The notes under the pieces were generated by a model, which saw only the letters and a program-made list of their open reading frames with translations, was not told where the DNA came from and ran no database searches. Shown in pieces: positions 1-8,140 of a stretch of 64,000 nt of DNA. This DNA is from Actinomadura kijaniata NBRC 14229 (GTDB lineage: Bacteria > Actinomycetota > Actinomycetes > Streptosporangiales > Streptosporangiaceae). The DNA is taken from the NCBI RefSeq assembly GCF_001552175.1, contig NZ_BCQR01000035.1, forward strand, positions 1 to 64,000. Direction: 5' to 3'. Every line of letters begins with the position of its first letter. Positions within the stretch are counted from its first letter, which is position 1. The position numbers were made by a program, and so were the translations under genes.

Positions 1-2838
1 GGCCGCCTCCGCCAGCAGCCGGGCCGCGTGCCCGGGTCGTCCGGCCAGCGCCTCGGCTCCCGCGAGCCCCTCCAGGGCCAGCGCCACGGCGCGCGGGTTC
101 CCGCTGGCCCGCGCCGCCGCGAGTCCCTCGCCGTGCAGGCGGCGGGCCTGCTCGGCGTCGCCGCGCAGCTCGGCGACGAAGCCCAGCTCGGCCAGCACGA
201 GCGCGAGCCCCGGCGCGCCGTCGACCCGCCGGACCCAGCCCAGCCAGCGGCGCAGCAGCGCCTCGGCGGCGTCGAGGTCGCCGCGCCTGCGGGCGGCGAG
301 GGCGAGGCCGATCTCGGCGAAGTGCTCCATCCGCCGGTTCCCCTCCGCGGCGGCCAGCCGGGCGGCGCGGCGGTGCAGCTCGTCGGCCCGGTCATGGTCG
401 CCGGTCAGCGACGCGATCCGGCCGAGCCGCGACAGCCGGTAGGACACCTCGGAGCGCAGGCCCAGGTTCTCGGCCAGGGCGAGGCCCTCCTCGTGCAGGC
501 GCGCGGCGCGGGCGTGGTCGCCGCGGATCTCGGCCAGCACGCCGAGCCGCTCGGCGGCCTGCATCCGACCCCAGCGGTCGCCCTCGGCGTCGAACAGCGC
601 CAGGCTCTCGGCGGCGTCGCGTCCGGCCGTGGCCAGGTCGCCGGAGGCCAGCGCGCACGCGGCCCGCGAGTACAGGGCGGCGGCCGTGCCCCAGGCGTCG
701 CCGTGCTCCCGGAACGCCGCCAGGGCACGGTCCGCCAGGTCCGCGACGTCCCGCAGGTCACCGAACCCGGCGCGGGCGAAGGCCAGGAACCACCGTCCCC
801 ACGCCAGGTCGCGCGGGTCGTCGATCCCCCCGAGCGCGGCGCGGGTGCGTGCGGCGCGGTCGGCCCCGTCGCCGTCCAGGAACGCGAAACCGGCCCGCCA
901 CACCCCGACCCGCGCGCGGACGCCGGGCGTCACCGGGCCCGCGACGCCCGCCGCCGCCTCCAGCGCGCGGCGGGCCTCCCCGACGCGCCCGCGCAGGAAC
1001 CAGTACCAGGCCAGGGCGTCGGCGAGGCGCAGCGCCGTGTCCGCGTCGCCGGACCGCACGGCGTCGTCCAGGGCGGCGCGCGGGTCGGCGGTGTCCAGGC
1101 GGTCCAGCCACCGGCGCTGGCCGGGGCCGCGCAGGGCGGCGCGTTCGGCCAGGTCCAGGTGGTGGCGGCGGTGCCGGGCGCGGGTCGCGTCCTCCTCGCC
1201 CGCCTCGCGCAGGCGTTCCAGCGCGTAGGCGGCGACCGACTCCAGCAGCCGGTACCGGCCCGCCGTGTGCACGACCAGCGACCGGTCCACCAGGCGCGCC
1301 AGCGGGTCGAGCACGTCCTGTCCGGGCGTGTCCGCGCACACCGCCTCGGCGGCGGCCAGGGGGCAGGCGTCGGCGAAGACCGCCAGCCGCCGCAGCACGG
1401 CGCGTTCGGGTCCGGGCAGCGGTTCCCAGCTCCAGTCGATCACCGCGCGCAGGGTGCGCTGGCGGGCGGGCGCGTCCCGGGGGCCGCCCGTCAGCAGCCG
1501 GAACCGGTCGTCCAGCCGGTCGGCCAGCTCGCGCACGTCCATGGACCGCACGCGGGCGGCGGCCAGCTCCACGGCCAGCGGCAGCCCGTCCAGCCTCCGG
1601 CAGACCGCGGCGACGGCGGCGCCGTCGGTGACGGGACCGGGAGCCCGCGCCGCGAACAGCGCGACCGCGTCCGCCTCGGCCAGCGGCGGAACGCTCCACA
1701 CGCGTTCCCCCGAGACGCCCAGCGGCTCGCGGGAGGTGACCAGCAGCCGTAGGCCGGGCGCGCCGCGCAGCAGGGCCGCGGCCGTGGCGGCGACCTCCTC
1801 GGCCCGCCGTTCGCAGCCGTCGAGGACCAGCAGCATCCGGCGGTCGCGCAGCGCCCCCGCCAGCCGCGCCACCGGGTCGGCGGGGCCGCCCGCCACGTCG
1901 CGCAGGCCGGCGGTCTCGGCGACCCGTTCGGCGACACCGGTCCCGGCGTCGACGGCCTCCACCAGCCAGACGCCGTCGGGGTGCTCCGCGCCGCGCGCCG
2001 CCTCGACCGCCAGCCGGGTCTTGCCGACCCCGCCAGGGCCGGTCAGCGTGACCAGCCGGTGCGCGCGCAGTTCCGCGCGCACCTCGGCGAGGGCGGCGTC
2101 CCGGCCCACCAGGTCCGTGACGGGGGCGGGCAGGTTCCCGCGCGGCGCGTCCAGGGACGGGTCCCGCCGGAGGATCGCCTCGTACAGCGCGGTGGTGCGG
2201 GGGTCGGGATCCATGCCCAGCTCCTCGCGCAGCAGGTCGCGCAGGTCCAGGTAGGCGCGCACCGCCTCGCCCTGCCGCCCCTCGCGGTACAGGGCGCGCA
2301 GGTGCGCGGCGCGCAGCCGTTCCCGCAGGGGGTGCCGGGCGACCAGCGCGGCCAGCTCGCCCGCCGTCCGCGTCCCGGCCCCCTCCTCGACCGCCGTCAG
2401 CCGCAGCTCCGTCAGCCGGGCGATCTCCGGCAGGGCGAACGGGGCCTCGGCGAAGTCCGCGAACGCCGCGCCCCGCCACAGCGCGAGCGCGTCGGCCTCC
2501 CCGCGTGCCACGGCCTCCTCGAAGCGGCCCGCGTCCACGGCGTGCGGCGGGACGGCGAGCCGGTAGCCGGGCGGGCGCGTCTCGACGAGGGCGCGGGCGC
2601 CGGGTTCGGCGTCCTCCAGCGTCCGCCGCAGTTGCGACACGCGCGCCCGCAGCGTCGCCCTCGGGTCGGCGGGCGGCTCCGCGCCCCACAGCCAATCGAC
2701 CAGGCGGTCCGCCGCGACGGTCTCGCCCCGGTGCGCCAGCAGGCAGGCCAGCAGCGTCCGCACCTTCAGATCGGGCACCCGGACCGGTTCACCCCCGTCG
2801 GTCCGCACCTCCAGCGGGCCGAGCACCCCGAAACGCAT
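1..2838 (-). CDS. AfsR/SARP-family transcriptional regulator, 3' end cut by window
   Basis: Activator of the SARP/AfsR type. From the ATG at 2838 the frame stays open for 946 codons to base 1, so the C-terminus lies outside the window. Order seen: OmpR-like winged helix (about residues 1-90, beginning MRFGVLGPLEVR), BTAD domain (about 95-240, motif GMDPDPRTTALYEAILR), NB-ARC ATPase with P-loop GPGGVGKTRLA near residues 265-275 and the LLVLDGCE Walker B strand, then a long Ala/Arg-rich TPR-like region. Such proteins bind direct heptamer repeats and activate adjacent genes; here three CCGAACCC repeats with 11-bp period lie between this gene and the divergent oxidoreductase at 2929, a likely target. 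No biosynthetic core enzyme is visible nearby, so its pathway is unknown. Confidence 0.93.
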   Translation of the reverse strand, partial: MRFGVLGPLEVRTDGGEPVRVPDLKVRTLLACLLAHRGETVAADRLVDWLWGAEPPADPRATLRARVSQLRRTLEDAEPGARALVETRPPGYRLAVPPHAVDAGRFEEAVARGEADALALWRGAAFADFAEAPFALPEIARLTELRLTAVEEGAGTRTAGELAALVARHPLRERLRAAHLRALYREGRQGEAVRAYLDLRDLLREELGMDPDPRTTALYEAILRRDPSLDAPRGNLPAPVTDLVGRDAALAEVRAELRAHRLVTLTGPGGVGKTRLAVEAARGAEHPDGVWLVEAVDAGTGVAERVAETAGLRDVAGGPADPVARLAGALRDRRMLLVLDGCERRAEEVAATAAALLRGAPGLRLLVTSREPLGVSGERVWSVPPLAEADAVALFAARAPGPVTDGAAVAAVCRRLDGLPLAVELAAARVRSMDVRELADRLDDRFRLLTGGPRDAPARQRTLRAVIDWSWEPLPGPERAVLRRLAVFADACPLAAAEAVCADTPGQDVLDPLARLVDRSLVVHTAGRYRLLESVAAYALERLREAGEEDATRARHRRHHLDLAERAALRGPGQRRWLDRLDTADPRAALDDAVRSGDADTALRLADALAWYWFLRGRVGEARRALEAAAGVAGPVTPGVRARVGVWRAGFAFLDGDGADRAARTRAALGGIDDPRDLAWGRWFLAFARAGFGDLRDVADLADRALAAFREHGDAWGTAAALYSRAACALASGDLATAGRDAAESLALFDAEGDRWGRMQAAERLGVLAEIRGDHARAARLHEEGLALAENLGLRSEVSYRLSRLGRIASLTGDHDRADELHRRAARLAAAEGNRRMEHFAEIGLALAARRRGDLDAAEALLRRWLGWVRRVDGAPGLALVLAELGFVAELRGDAEQARRLHGEGLAAARASGNPRAVALALEGLAGAEALAGRPGHAARLLAEAA

Positions 2839-2853
2839 GATCCAACCGTATGC

Positions 2854-2883
2854 CCGAACCCCGGCCGAACCCGACCCGAACCC
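2854..2883. promoter_or_regulatory. Candidate SARP binding site: three direct repeats, 11-bp period
   Basis: CCGAACCC occurs at 2854-2861, 2865-2872 and 2876-2883, exactly one helical turn (11 bp) apart, in the 90-bp gap between the SARP gene and the divergent reductase. Direct heptamers at 11-bp phasing are the known recognition pattern of SARP/OmpR-like winged helices. Autoregulation and activation of the reductase are inferred. Confidence 0.6.
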
Positions 2884-2928
2884 CCCTGCCCCACAGTCGT
2901 CCCGTCACCAACGTGAAAGGCGGAACCC

Positions 2929-3777
2929 ATGACGAGGACTCCCGTGACCGTGCTCGGACTCGGCCTGATGGGCACGGCGCTGGCCGGGGCGTTCGTGCGC
3001 GCCGGTCACCCGACGACGGTGTGGAACCGGTCGGCCTCCCGGCCCACCCCGCCCGGTGCGACCCGCGCCGCCGGGATCGGCGAGGCGGTGGCGGCCTCGC
3101 CGCTGACGGTCGTGTGCCTGTCGGTGTACGACAACGCGGCCTCGGTGCTGGACGAGGCGCGCGACGTCCTGCCCGGCCGGACGGTCGTCAACCTCACCAA
3201 CGGCGCCCCGGCGCAGGCCCGCGCCCTGTCCGGGGAGGTCGCCGGGTACGGCGCGGCGTACCTGGACGGCGGGATCATGGCGGTCCCGCCGATGGTCGGA
3301 CGGCCCGAGGCGCTGGTCCTCTACAGCGGCCCGGCGGAGGCGTTCCGGACGCACGAGGGGACGCTCGGGGCGCTCGGCACCGCGCGCCATCTGGGCGAGG
3401 ACCCCGGGATGGCCGCGCTGTACGACCTGGCCCTGCTCAGCGCCATGTTCGGGATGTACGCCGGGTTCTACCAGGCGGTCGCGCTCGTGCGGTCGGAGAA
3501 GGTCGCGGCGGGCGCGTTCGCCCCGATGGTCACCGAGCTGCTGGCGGCGATGCTGCCGAGCCTGCGGCAGCAGGCCGAGCAGATCGACGCGGGAGCGTAC
3601 GCGACCACCGTGTCCAGCATCGACACCACGCGGGCGGGCCTGCCGGGCCTGTTCGCGGCCGGGCGTGACCAGGGGGTGGACACGCGGTTGATGGAGCCGT
3701 TCCGGGAGCTGGTCGAGCGGGCGGTGGCCGCCGGTCACGGGTCCGACGGCCTGGCCCGGCTGGTCGAGCTCCTGTGA
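2929..3777 (+). CDS. NAD(P)-dependent oxidoreductase, 6PGDH/imine-reductase-like
   Basis: 282 residues. The N-terminal Rossmann domain begins VTVLGLGLMGTALAGAF with the GxGxMG dinucleotide loop and WNRS, where an Arg after Asn suggests NADPH. The C-terminal half is an all-helical beta-hydroxyacid-dehydrogenase/imine-reductase domain (about 165-280). Family members reduce imines or 2-hydroxyacids; the substrate is not evident. The ATG at 2929 follows a GAAAGGCGGAA ribosome site. It is divergent from the SARP gene and probably its target. A second member of the same family is at 51376, so the window carries two paralogues. Confidence 0.85.
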   Translation: MTRTPVTVLGLGLMGTALAGAFVRAGHPTTVWNRSASRPTPPGATRAAGIGEAVAASPLTVVCLSVYDNAASVLDEARDVLPGRTVVNLTNGAPAQARALSGEVAGYGAAYLDGGIMAVPPMVGRPEALVLYSGPAEAFRTHEGTLGALGTARHLGEDPGMAALYDLALLSAMFGMYAGFYQAVALVRSEKVAAGAFAPMVTELLAAMLPSLRQQAEQIDAGAYATTVSSIDTTRAGLPGLFAAGRDQGVDTRLMEPFRELVERAVAAGHGSDGLARLVELL

Positions 3778-3782
3778 CCGGT

Positions 3783-3811
3783 CCCGGCCGCGCCCGGCGG
3801 GCGCGGCCGGG
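3783..3811. terminator. Hairpin between convergent genes
   Basis: Perfect 13-bp inverted repeat (3783-3795 with 3799-3811, loop of 3) just after the reductase stop and before the stop of the opposing regulator. All G+C and no T-run, typical of actinomycete bidirectional terminators. Confidence 0.6.
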
Positions 3812-3821
3812 GCAAGGGGGG

Positions 3822-4448
3822 TCAGGCGAGGTCGGGGCGGCGGGTCGGGGGCGGCGGCGGGGTGTCCGGGGAGCCCTCGTGGTGCGGGGCCTCGGTGAGC
3901 AGGCCCGCGCGTTCCAGGTACTCGCGGCCGCGCGGGGTGATGTCCCAGGCGTTGTGCCGCCACTCCTTGCGCCGCCAGACCACGCCCGCCGACAGCAGCT
4001 TGCGGCCGACACGGCTGACCTCGGTGGCGTCGGTGCCGAGGGCGTCGGCGAGCTGCTGGTTGTTCATGCCGGGGTGGCTCGCCACGCTCTGCAGGAAGCG
4101 CGCGGCGTGGCCGCCGGGCTGCAGGCCGAGCTGGAGGCCCGAGGGCAGGCGGCGCAGCGCCCAGTGCGCGACGTCGATGAGGCCGAGGATGCGGCCGCGT
4201 TCCTCGCGCTGGTCGGGGTCCAGGTTGGCCTTGTCCAGGTAGTGGGCGCGGTGCAGCCACTGGAGTCCGTCCTGCACCGCCACCAGCGCGGCCTCGTCCG
4301 CGCACAGCGACGCGTCGTTGATGAGCATGCCGAGGGCGCTGAAGTGGCCCTCGCCGATGCTCTTGGCGTGCTCCATGGAGTCGATCAGACGGCGCGCCTC
4401 GCTCGCGCGGTCATGTCCGGCGGGCGGCGTCTCTGTGCGTCCGGTCAC
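3822..4448 (-). CDS. Winged-helix (MarR-like) DNA-binding protein
   Basis: 208 residues. The middle is helical (about 15-110) and precedes a winged-helix segment at about 120-185: SHPGMNNQQLADALGTDATEVSRVGRKLL is the helix-turn-helix and WDITPRGREYLERAG the wing and following helix, as in MarR/PadR-type proteins. A charged, proline-rich tail (TPPPPPTRR) ends it. It probably regulates transcription; ligand and targets cannot be read from sequence. It is transcribed away from the nitrilase-like gene at 4688, with a good promoter at 4486-4514. Confidence 0.75.
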   Translation of the reverse strand: MTGRTETPPAGHDRASEARRLIDSMEHAKSIGEGHFSALGMLINDASLCADEAALVAVQDGLQWLHRAHYLDKANLDPDQREERGRILGLIDVAHWALRRLPSGLQLGLQPGGHAARFLQSVASHPGMNNQQLADALGTDATEVSRVGRKLLSAGVVWRRKEWRHNAWDITPRGREYLERAGLLTEAPHHEGSPDTPPPPPTRRPDLA

Positions 4449-4485
4449 GGGTCACCTCACGGTCGTCGAGTGCGCGGACCCCTCC

Positions 4486-4514
4486 AGCATGCGCCGATGC
4501 CAAGTGAATGTCAA
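4486..4514 (-). promoter_or_regulatory. Housekeeping-type promoter for the winged-helix gene
   Basis: On the minus strand TTGACA (4514-4509) is followed after 17 bp by CATGCT (4491-4486), 38 bp before the start codon at 4448. The TTGACA lies inside two direct CAAGTGA copies (4501-4507 and overlapping 4512-4518), possibly an operator. Confidence 0.5.
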
Positions 4515-4687
4515 GTGATGGGTCGAGCGCTTTCCCCGGTCACGAAAACGCAGGTCGGCAACGCTTTGGTCACACTCGCAAACTTTCTTCGTACGATGTG
4601 TATCGCATGTCACTGATGACCCTGACGCCCGGCGGTTAGCATCGGGCGACCCGCCCCTGACCGCCCCGCTCCCCCCGGAGGGCGCCC

Positions 4688-6130
4688 ATGACGGACCGGA
4701 CGGCTTCGGCTGTCTACCCGGCCGAACCCGCCGACCTGTTCGTGCTGCTGTACGACGACCTCCCCGACGAGCTCTTCCGGCAGTGGACGGCCACCGAGTG
4801 GTACGCCGACGACGAGGTACGGCGACGCGCGCTCGAACTGTCGGAACAGGTGCTGGAGGACGGCGAGCCCGACGCCGGGACCGTCCGCGCGCTCATCGCG
4901 GAGGACGGGTACCGCGGGCGGTTCACCGTCCTGCTCGCGCTGGACCAGGCGCTCGCGCATGTGAACCCGTTCGGCCCCTACCACAACGCGCCCGCCTTGG
5001 TCGGCACGCTCACCCGCTACCTGACCGAGGGGCGGTTCAACACCGACGGGGTCCCCGGGGCGCTGCTGCCCCGGTGCGCGTTTCCGGGACGTCCGCTGGG
5101 GCGGCGTTCCAAGGCCGACTTCTTCGGCGTCCAGCGGGTGCCCGCCGGACGGTGGGACGCGCTCGACCACCGCGTCCTCCCGGCGGTGAACGACCCGCAC
5201 TTCCCCCGGGAGGAGCCCGTCGCCGTCGGCTGCGCCCCGATGCTGGAGACCCGCGACGAGGTGGACTTCCGCGTCGAGCGCCACCACCGCCTCGACGTCT
5301 ACCGGCTGGGCCCGGTCGAGCACGCGGTCTCCGGCGGCCGGATCGAGACGGTGCTGCGGCGGCTGGACGAGGCGGGCGCGCAGATCGCGGTCATGCCCGA
5401 GGCCACGCTGACCGACGGGATCGTGGAGCGGTGGAAGGAGGCGGCGTTCCGCACCGCCGGACGGGACCGGAGCCGCCACCCGCTGCGGCTGATCCTGCTG
5501 GGCAGCGGCCCGGTCGGCGGCGGCGACCCGCCCGCCAACCGCGCCGTGCTGATCGACCGCTGGACCGGCGAGGAGCTGCTGACGCAGGACAAGCTGTCGG
5601 GCTTCACGCTGGACGCCCGGCAGCTCCGGATGTGGCGGCTGTCGGACCGGCCGGTCGCGGGCGCGGTCGACGAGTACATCGCGCACGGCGACCGGATCGG
5701 GCTGCTGGACTGCTCACTGGGCCGGCTGGCCGTCCTGATCTGCGAGGACCTGACCCGGTCGACCGGGTGGGAGCCGGAGTTCGCGGCCTGCGGGGTGTCG
5801 CACCTGCTCGTTCCGATCTTCTCCAAGCCGATCCTGCGGTTCCGCTGGGAGCAGCAGGCCGCCGAACGCCAGGTGAACGTGCTGGGGAGCTGGTCGGTGG
5901 TCGCCAACAGCCTGGCGGTCGGCAACGCGATCCCGGCCGAGGAGCTGGACGAGCCGCGCTACACCTGCCTGGTCGTCGGCCCCGAGGACGCGGGCCGCGA
6001 CCGCCACGGCGCCTCCCTCCAGTTCGGGCGGGCCAAGTCCGCCGACGAGGTCGCGGTGACCGACGAGGGCGAGCTGCCGCGCGTGCTGCCCGGCGCCGCC
6101 CACGAGGCGTGGTTCCCGCACTGGTCCTGA
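4688..6130 (+). CDS. Nitrilase-fold (carbon-nitrogen hydrolase) protein with extra N-terminal region
   Basis: 480 residues. The second half (about 190-470) is a CN-hydrolase domain with the expected triad: Glu238 in AVMPEATL, Lys302 in TQDKLSGF and Cys352 in AVLICEDLTRS. The CED context resembles the glutaminase half of NAD synthetase. The first 190 residues are not a catalytic domain I recognise; they are acidic and helical at the start (FVLLYDDLPDELFRQW). It would hydrolyse an amide, nitrile or acyl-amine; the substrate is unknown. The start at 4688 has a GGAGGGCGCC leader. It ends 5 bp from a convergent membrane-protein gene. Confidence 0.72.
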   Translation: MTDRTASAVYPAEPADLFVLLYDDLPDELFRQWTATEWYADDEVRRRALELSEQVLEDGEPDAGTVRALIAEDGYRGRFTVLLALDQALAHVNPFGPYHNAPALVGTLTRYLTEGRFNTDGVPGALLPRCAFPGRPLGRRSKADFFGVQRVPAGRWDALDHRVLPAVNDPHFPREEPVAVGCAPMLETRDEVDFRVERHHRLDVYRLGPVEHAVSGGRIETVLRRLDEAGAQIAVMPEATLTDGIVERWKEAAFRTAGRDRSRHPLRLILLGSGPVGGGDPPANRAVLIDRWTGEELLTQDKLSGFTLDARQLRMWRLSDRPVAGAVDEYIAHGDRIGLLDCSLGRLAVLICEDLTRSTGWEPEFAACGVSHLLVPIFSKPILRFRWEQQAAERQVNVLGSWSVVANSLAVGNAIPAEELDEPRYTCLVVGPEDAGRDRHGASLQFGRAKSADEVAVTDEGELPRVLPGAAHEAWFPHWS

Positions 6131-6135
6131 CCGGC

Positions 6136-6930
6136 TCACTCCACGGTGAAGTCGGCGGGGCCGGTCGCCGACCCGGCGGGCGTCAGCACGGTCGGCCGCC
6201 CGCTGGTCGCGCCCGCCGGGACGGTCGCCCGCACACTGTCGTCGGTGACCTCGGCGGCCGGGGCGTCGGCCCCGCCGAACCGCACCGCCGTCGCCGACCG
6301 CAGCCCGCTCCCCCGGACCAGCACCTCGGTCCCGACCGGGCCGGAGGCGGGCTCGACCGAGTGGACCTGCGGCGGCAGCGCCTGGTCGCGTCCGGCCTGC
6401 GCGGGGGCCAGCAGCGTCGCGAACACCGCCCGCAGCTTCTCGGAGGTCTCCCGCGAGAACAGCCCGACCAGCGCGGCGATCGCGGCCATCCCGTAGGGGT
6501 TGACGTCGGTGGAGCCGCCGGTCGGGGAGGTCAGCCCGCCGCGCAGCACCAGGTACACGACCAGCGCCAGCAGCGCGCCGGTGAACGGCAGGAACAGGTA
6601 CATCATCAGCCAGCTACGGCGCAGCGACCGGTTGCCGACGTACCAGAACAGCGACCGCATCGCGTGCACGGTCGCGCCGACCGCCCCGGCGGCGAGCACG
6701 ACGACGAACAGGCTGGCCTCCCGCGAGACCCGCGCCGTCCACCCGAACAGGTCCACGCGGACGGCGGGGACGCGTTCGGGCTGGGCGGCGGCCGACGCGG
6801 GCAGCGGCGGAGGCCACACCTGCACCAGCACGACGAGCAGCCCCACCGCCAGGACGGCCAGCAGCGCCGCCACCACCACGATGTCCCGGGTCCGCGCGAA
6901 CCCCGATCCCACCGGAGACTCAACACCCAC
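6136..6930 (-). CDS. Membrane protein with C-terminal IPT/TIG domain
   Basis: 264 residues. Hydrophobic segments at about 17-40 (IVVVAALLAVLAVGLLVV), 72-95 and 108-132, with a weaker one at 145-162, suggest three or four membrane passes. The last 80 residues form one IPT/TIG immunoglobulin-like domain (VEPASGPVGTEVLVRGSGL ... VRFGGADA). No enzyme motif is seen. The GTG start at 6930 is the longest; GTG at 6912 is an alternative, and neither has a strong ribosome site. It lies downstream of HxlR on the same strand and convergent with the nitrilase-like gene. Confidence 0.7.
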   Translation of the reverse strand: MGVESPVGSGFARTRDIVVVAALLAVLAVGLLVVLVQVWPPPLPASAAAQPERVPAVRVDLFGWTARVSREASLFVVVLAAGAVGATVHAMRSLFWYVGNRSLRRSWLMMYLFLPFTGALLALVVYLVLRGGLTSPTGGSTDVNPYGMAAIAALVGLFSRETSEKLRAVFATLLAPAQAGRDQALPPQVHSVEPASGPVGTEVLVRGSGLRSATAVRFGGADAPAAEVTDDSVRATVPAGATSGRPTVLTPAGSATGPADFTVE

Positions 6931-6984
6931 GCGGGGTTATCGCGCCTCCCGACACTCCCGTTTCGCCCATCCGCCCGTTATGGG

Positions 6985-7365
6985 TCATGACGTCGTCGGC
7001 GGCTCCACGAGCTCGGCCTGGTGGTCGGCGGCCCACCGCGCGAGCTGGGCCAGTGGCCCGTTCGCGAAGGACTCGCCGAGCGGTGTGAGCCGGTAGACCG
7101 CGGCCCCGCGGGCAGGCGCCCCTTCGGCGTCGCGGACCCTGGTGACGAGCCCGCGCGATCGCAGACGCCGGAGCGCCTGGGTCAGCACCTTGTCGCTGAT
7201 CCCCGCGATGCGCGGCAGGAGTTCGTTGCGTCGCGTCGGTCCCGGGCGCAGGGCGGAGAGCACGACGGGATCCCAGGTGTGGTGGATGAGCTCGACCGCC
7301 GCGCGCACATGGCAGTCGGACACGAACGTCGGGCAGTTCTCCTCGATCACGGGTTCCAGTGTCAC
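6985..7365 (-). CDS. HxlR-family transcriptional regulator
   Basis: 126 residues, normal length for the family. The winged-helix core is clear: HHTWDPVVLSALRPGPTRRNELLPRIAGISDKVLTQALRRLRSRGLVTR, followed by YRLTPLGESF. Cys11 and Cys18 near the N-terminus (ENCPTFVSDC) could serve redox sensing, as in some HxlR proteins (inference). The GTG at 7365 is preceded by AGGAGG, which lies within the palindrome at 7372-7391, so binding there would block its own translation region as well as the divergent promoter. Confidence 0.9.
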   Translation of the reverse strand: MTLEPVIEENCPTFVSDCHVRAAVELIHHTWDPVVLSALRPGPTRRNELLPRIAGISDKVLTQALRRLRSRGLVTRVRDAEGAPARGAAVYRLTPLGESFANGPLAQLARWAADHQAELVEPPTTS

Positions 7366-7371
7366 ACCGGC

Positions 7372-7391
7372 CTCCTACCGATCGGTAGGAG
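7372..7391. promoter_or_regulatory. Perfect 20-bp palindrome, probable HxlR operator
   Basis: CTCCTACCGATCGGTAGGAG is identical on both strands and sits between the HxlR gene (start 7365) and its divergent reductase (start 7442). It overlaps the Shine-Dalgarno of the HxlR gene. Position and symmetry fit an autoregulated dimer site. Confidence 0.75.
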
Positions 7392-7441
7392 CCGCGTTCG
7401 TAGCGTTCCGAGGGCATCGCTTCCGAACGAAGGAGATCGTT

Positions 7442-8098
7442 GTGAACGTGGGGATCCTGGGCACCGGCGACCTGGCCGTGACGCTGGGCCGGGTCTGGGC
7501 CGCGGCCGGCCACCCGCTGTCGGTGACGGGGCGGAACGGGCCGCGCGCCGACGAGGCCGCCGACCGGATCGGCCATGCCGCCAGAGCGGTGGCCCCCGCC
7601 GACTTCGCGGCTCGGGCCGACGTGGTCGTGGTGGCGCTCCCCTGGGAGGGCCTGGAGACGGGGCTGTCCCTCGTCGGCGGCCCCCGGGGGGCGCTGGCCG
7701 GCAGGACCGTGCTCGACTGCACCAACCCGGTCGACCACGCGACCGGGGCGCTCAAGCCCGCGACCGGCTCAGCGGCCGAACTCGTGGCCCGCACGGCCGC
7801 GGGGGCGCACGTGGTGAAGGCGCTCCATCTGTTCGCGGGCGCCTCGTGGCCGTACGAGGGGCCGCGGGACACGGCGCCGGTCGTGGCCCTCTGCGGGGAC
7901 GAGCCGGGCGCGCTCGATCGCGCCGCGGCGCTGGTCCGGGATCTCGGCGGGCGGGCCGCCGTGGTCGGGGGGCTCGACGGCTCGCGGCAGCTGGAGGAGG
8001 CGGCGGGGTTCGTCATGCGGGTCGTGGCCGCGGGTCACAACCCTCGGTTCGCCGTCCCCGACGTGGACCCGGCCGCCCTTCGGGCCGCGACCGGCTGA
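7442..8098 (+). CDS. NADPH-dependent F420 reductase-like protein
   Basis: 218 residues. Starts VGILGTGDLAVTLGRVWAAAGH with the GxGxxA dinucleotide loop and TGRN; DVVVVALPWEGLE is the family's VilAVP-like strand. The fold matches NADPH:F420 oxidoreductase / NAD-binding domain family 2 proteins, which move hydride between NADPH and F420 or act on small substrates. Start chosen at GTG 7442, nine bases after AAGGAG; the frame is open further upstream but would run through the HxlR operator. Divergent from HxlR, its probable regulator. Confidence 0.82.
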   Translation: MNVGILGTGDLAVTLGRVWAAAGHPLSVTGRNGPRADEAADRIGHAARAVAPADFAARADVVVVALPWEGLETGLSLVGGPRGALAGRTVLDCTNPVDHATGALKPATGSAAELVARTAAGAHVVKALHLFAGASWPYEGPRDTAPVVALCGDEPGALDRAAALVRDLGGRAAVVGGLDGSRQLEEAAGFVMRVVAAGHNPRFAVPDVDPAALRAATG

Positions 8099-8140
8099 TC
8101 CGGCCGATGCCGCAGGCGGCGGTCAGCTCAGCCGGTGGTG

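Noticed and set aside
4565..4597. A sigma-70-like promoter for the nitrilase-fold gene (TTGGTC and TACGAT)
   Set aside because: The spacing is 20 bp, too long for a normal promoter; not listed as a feature.
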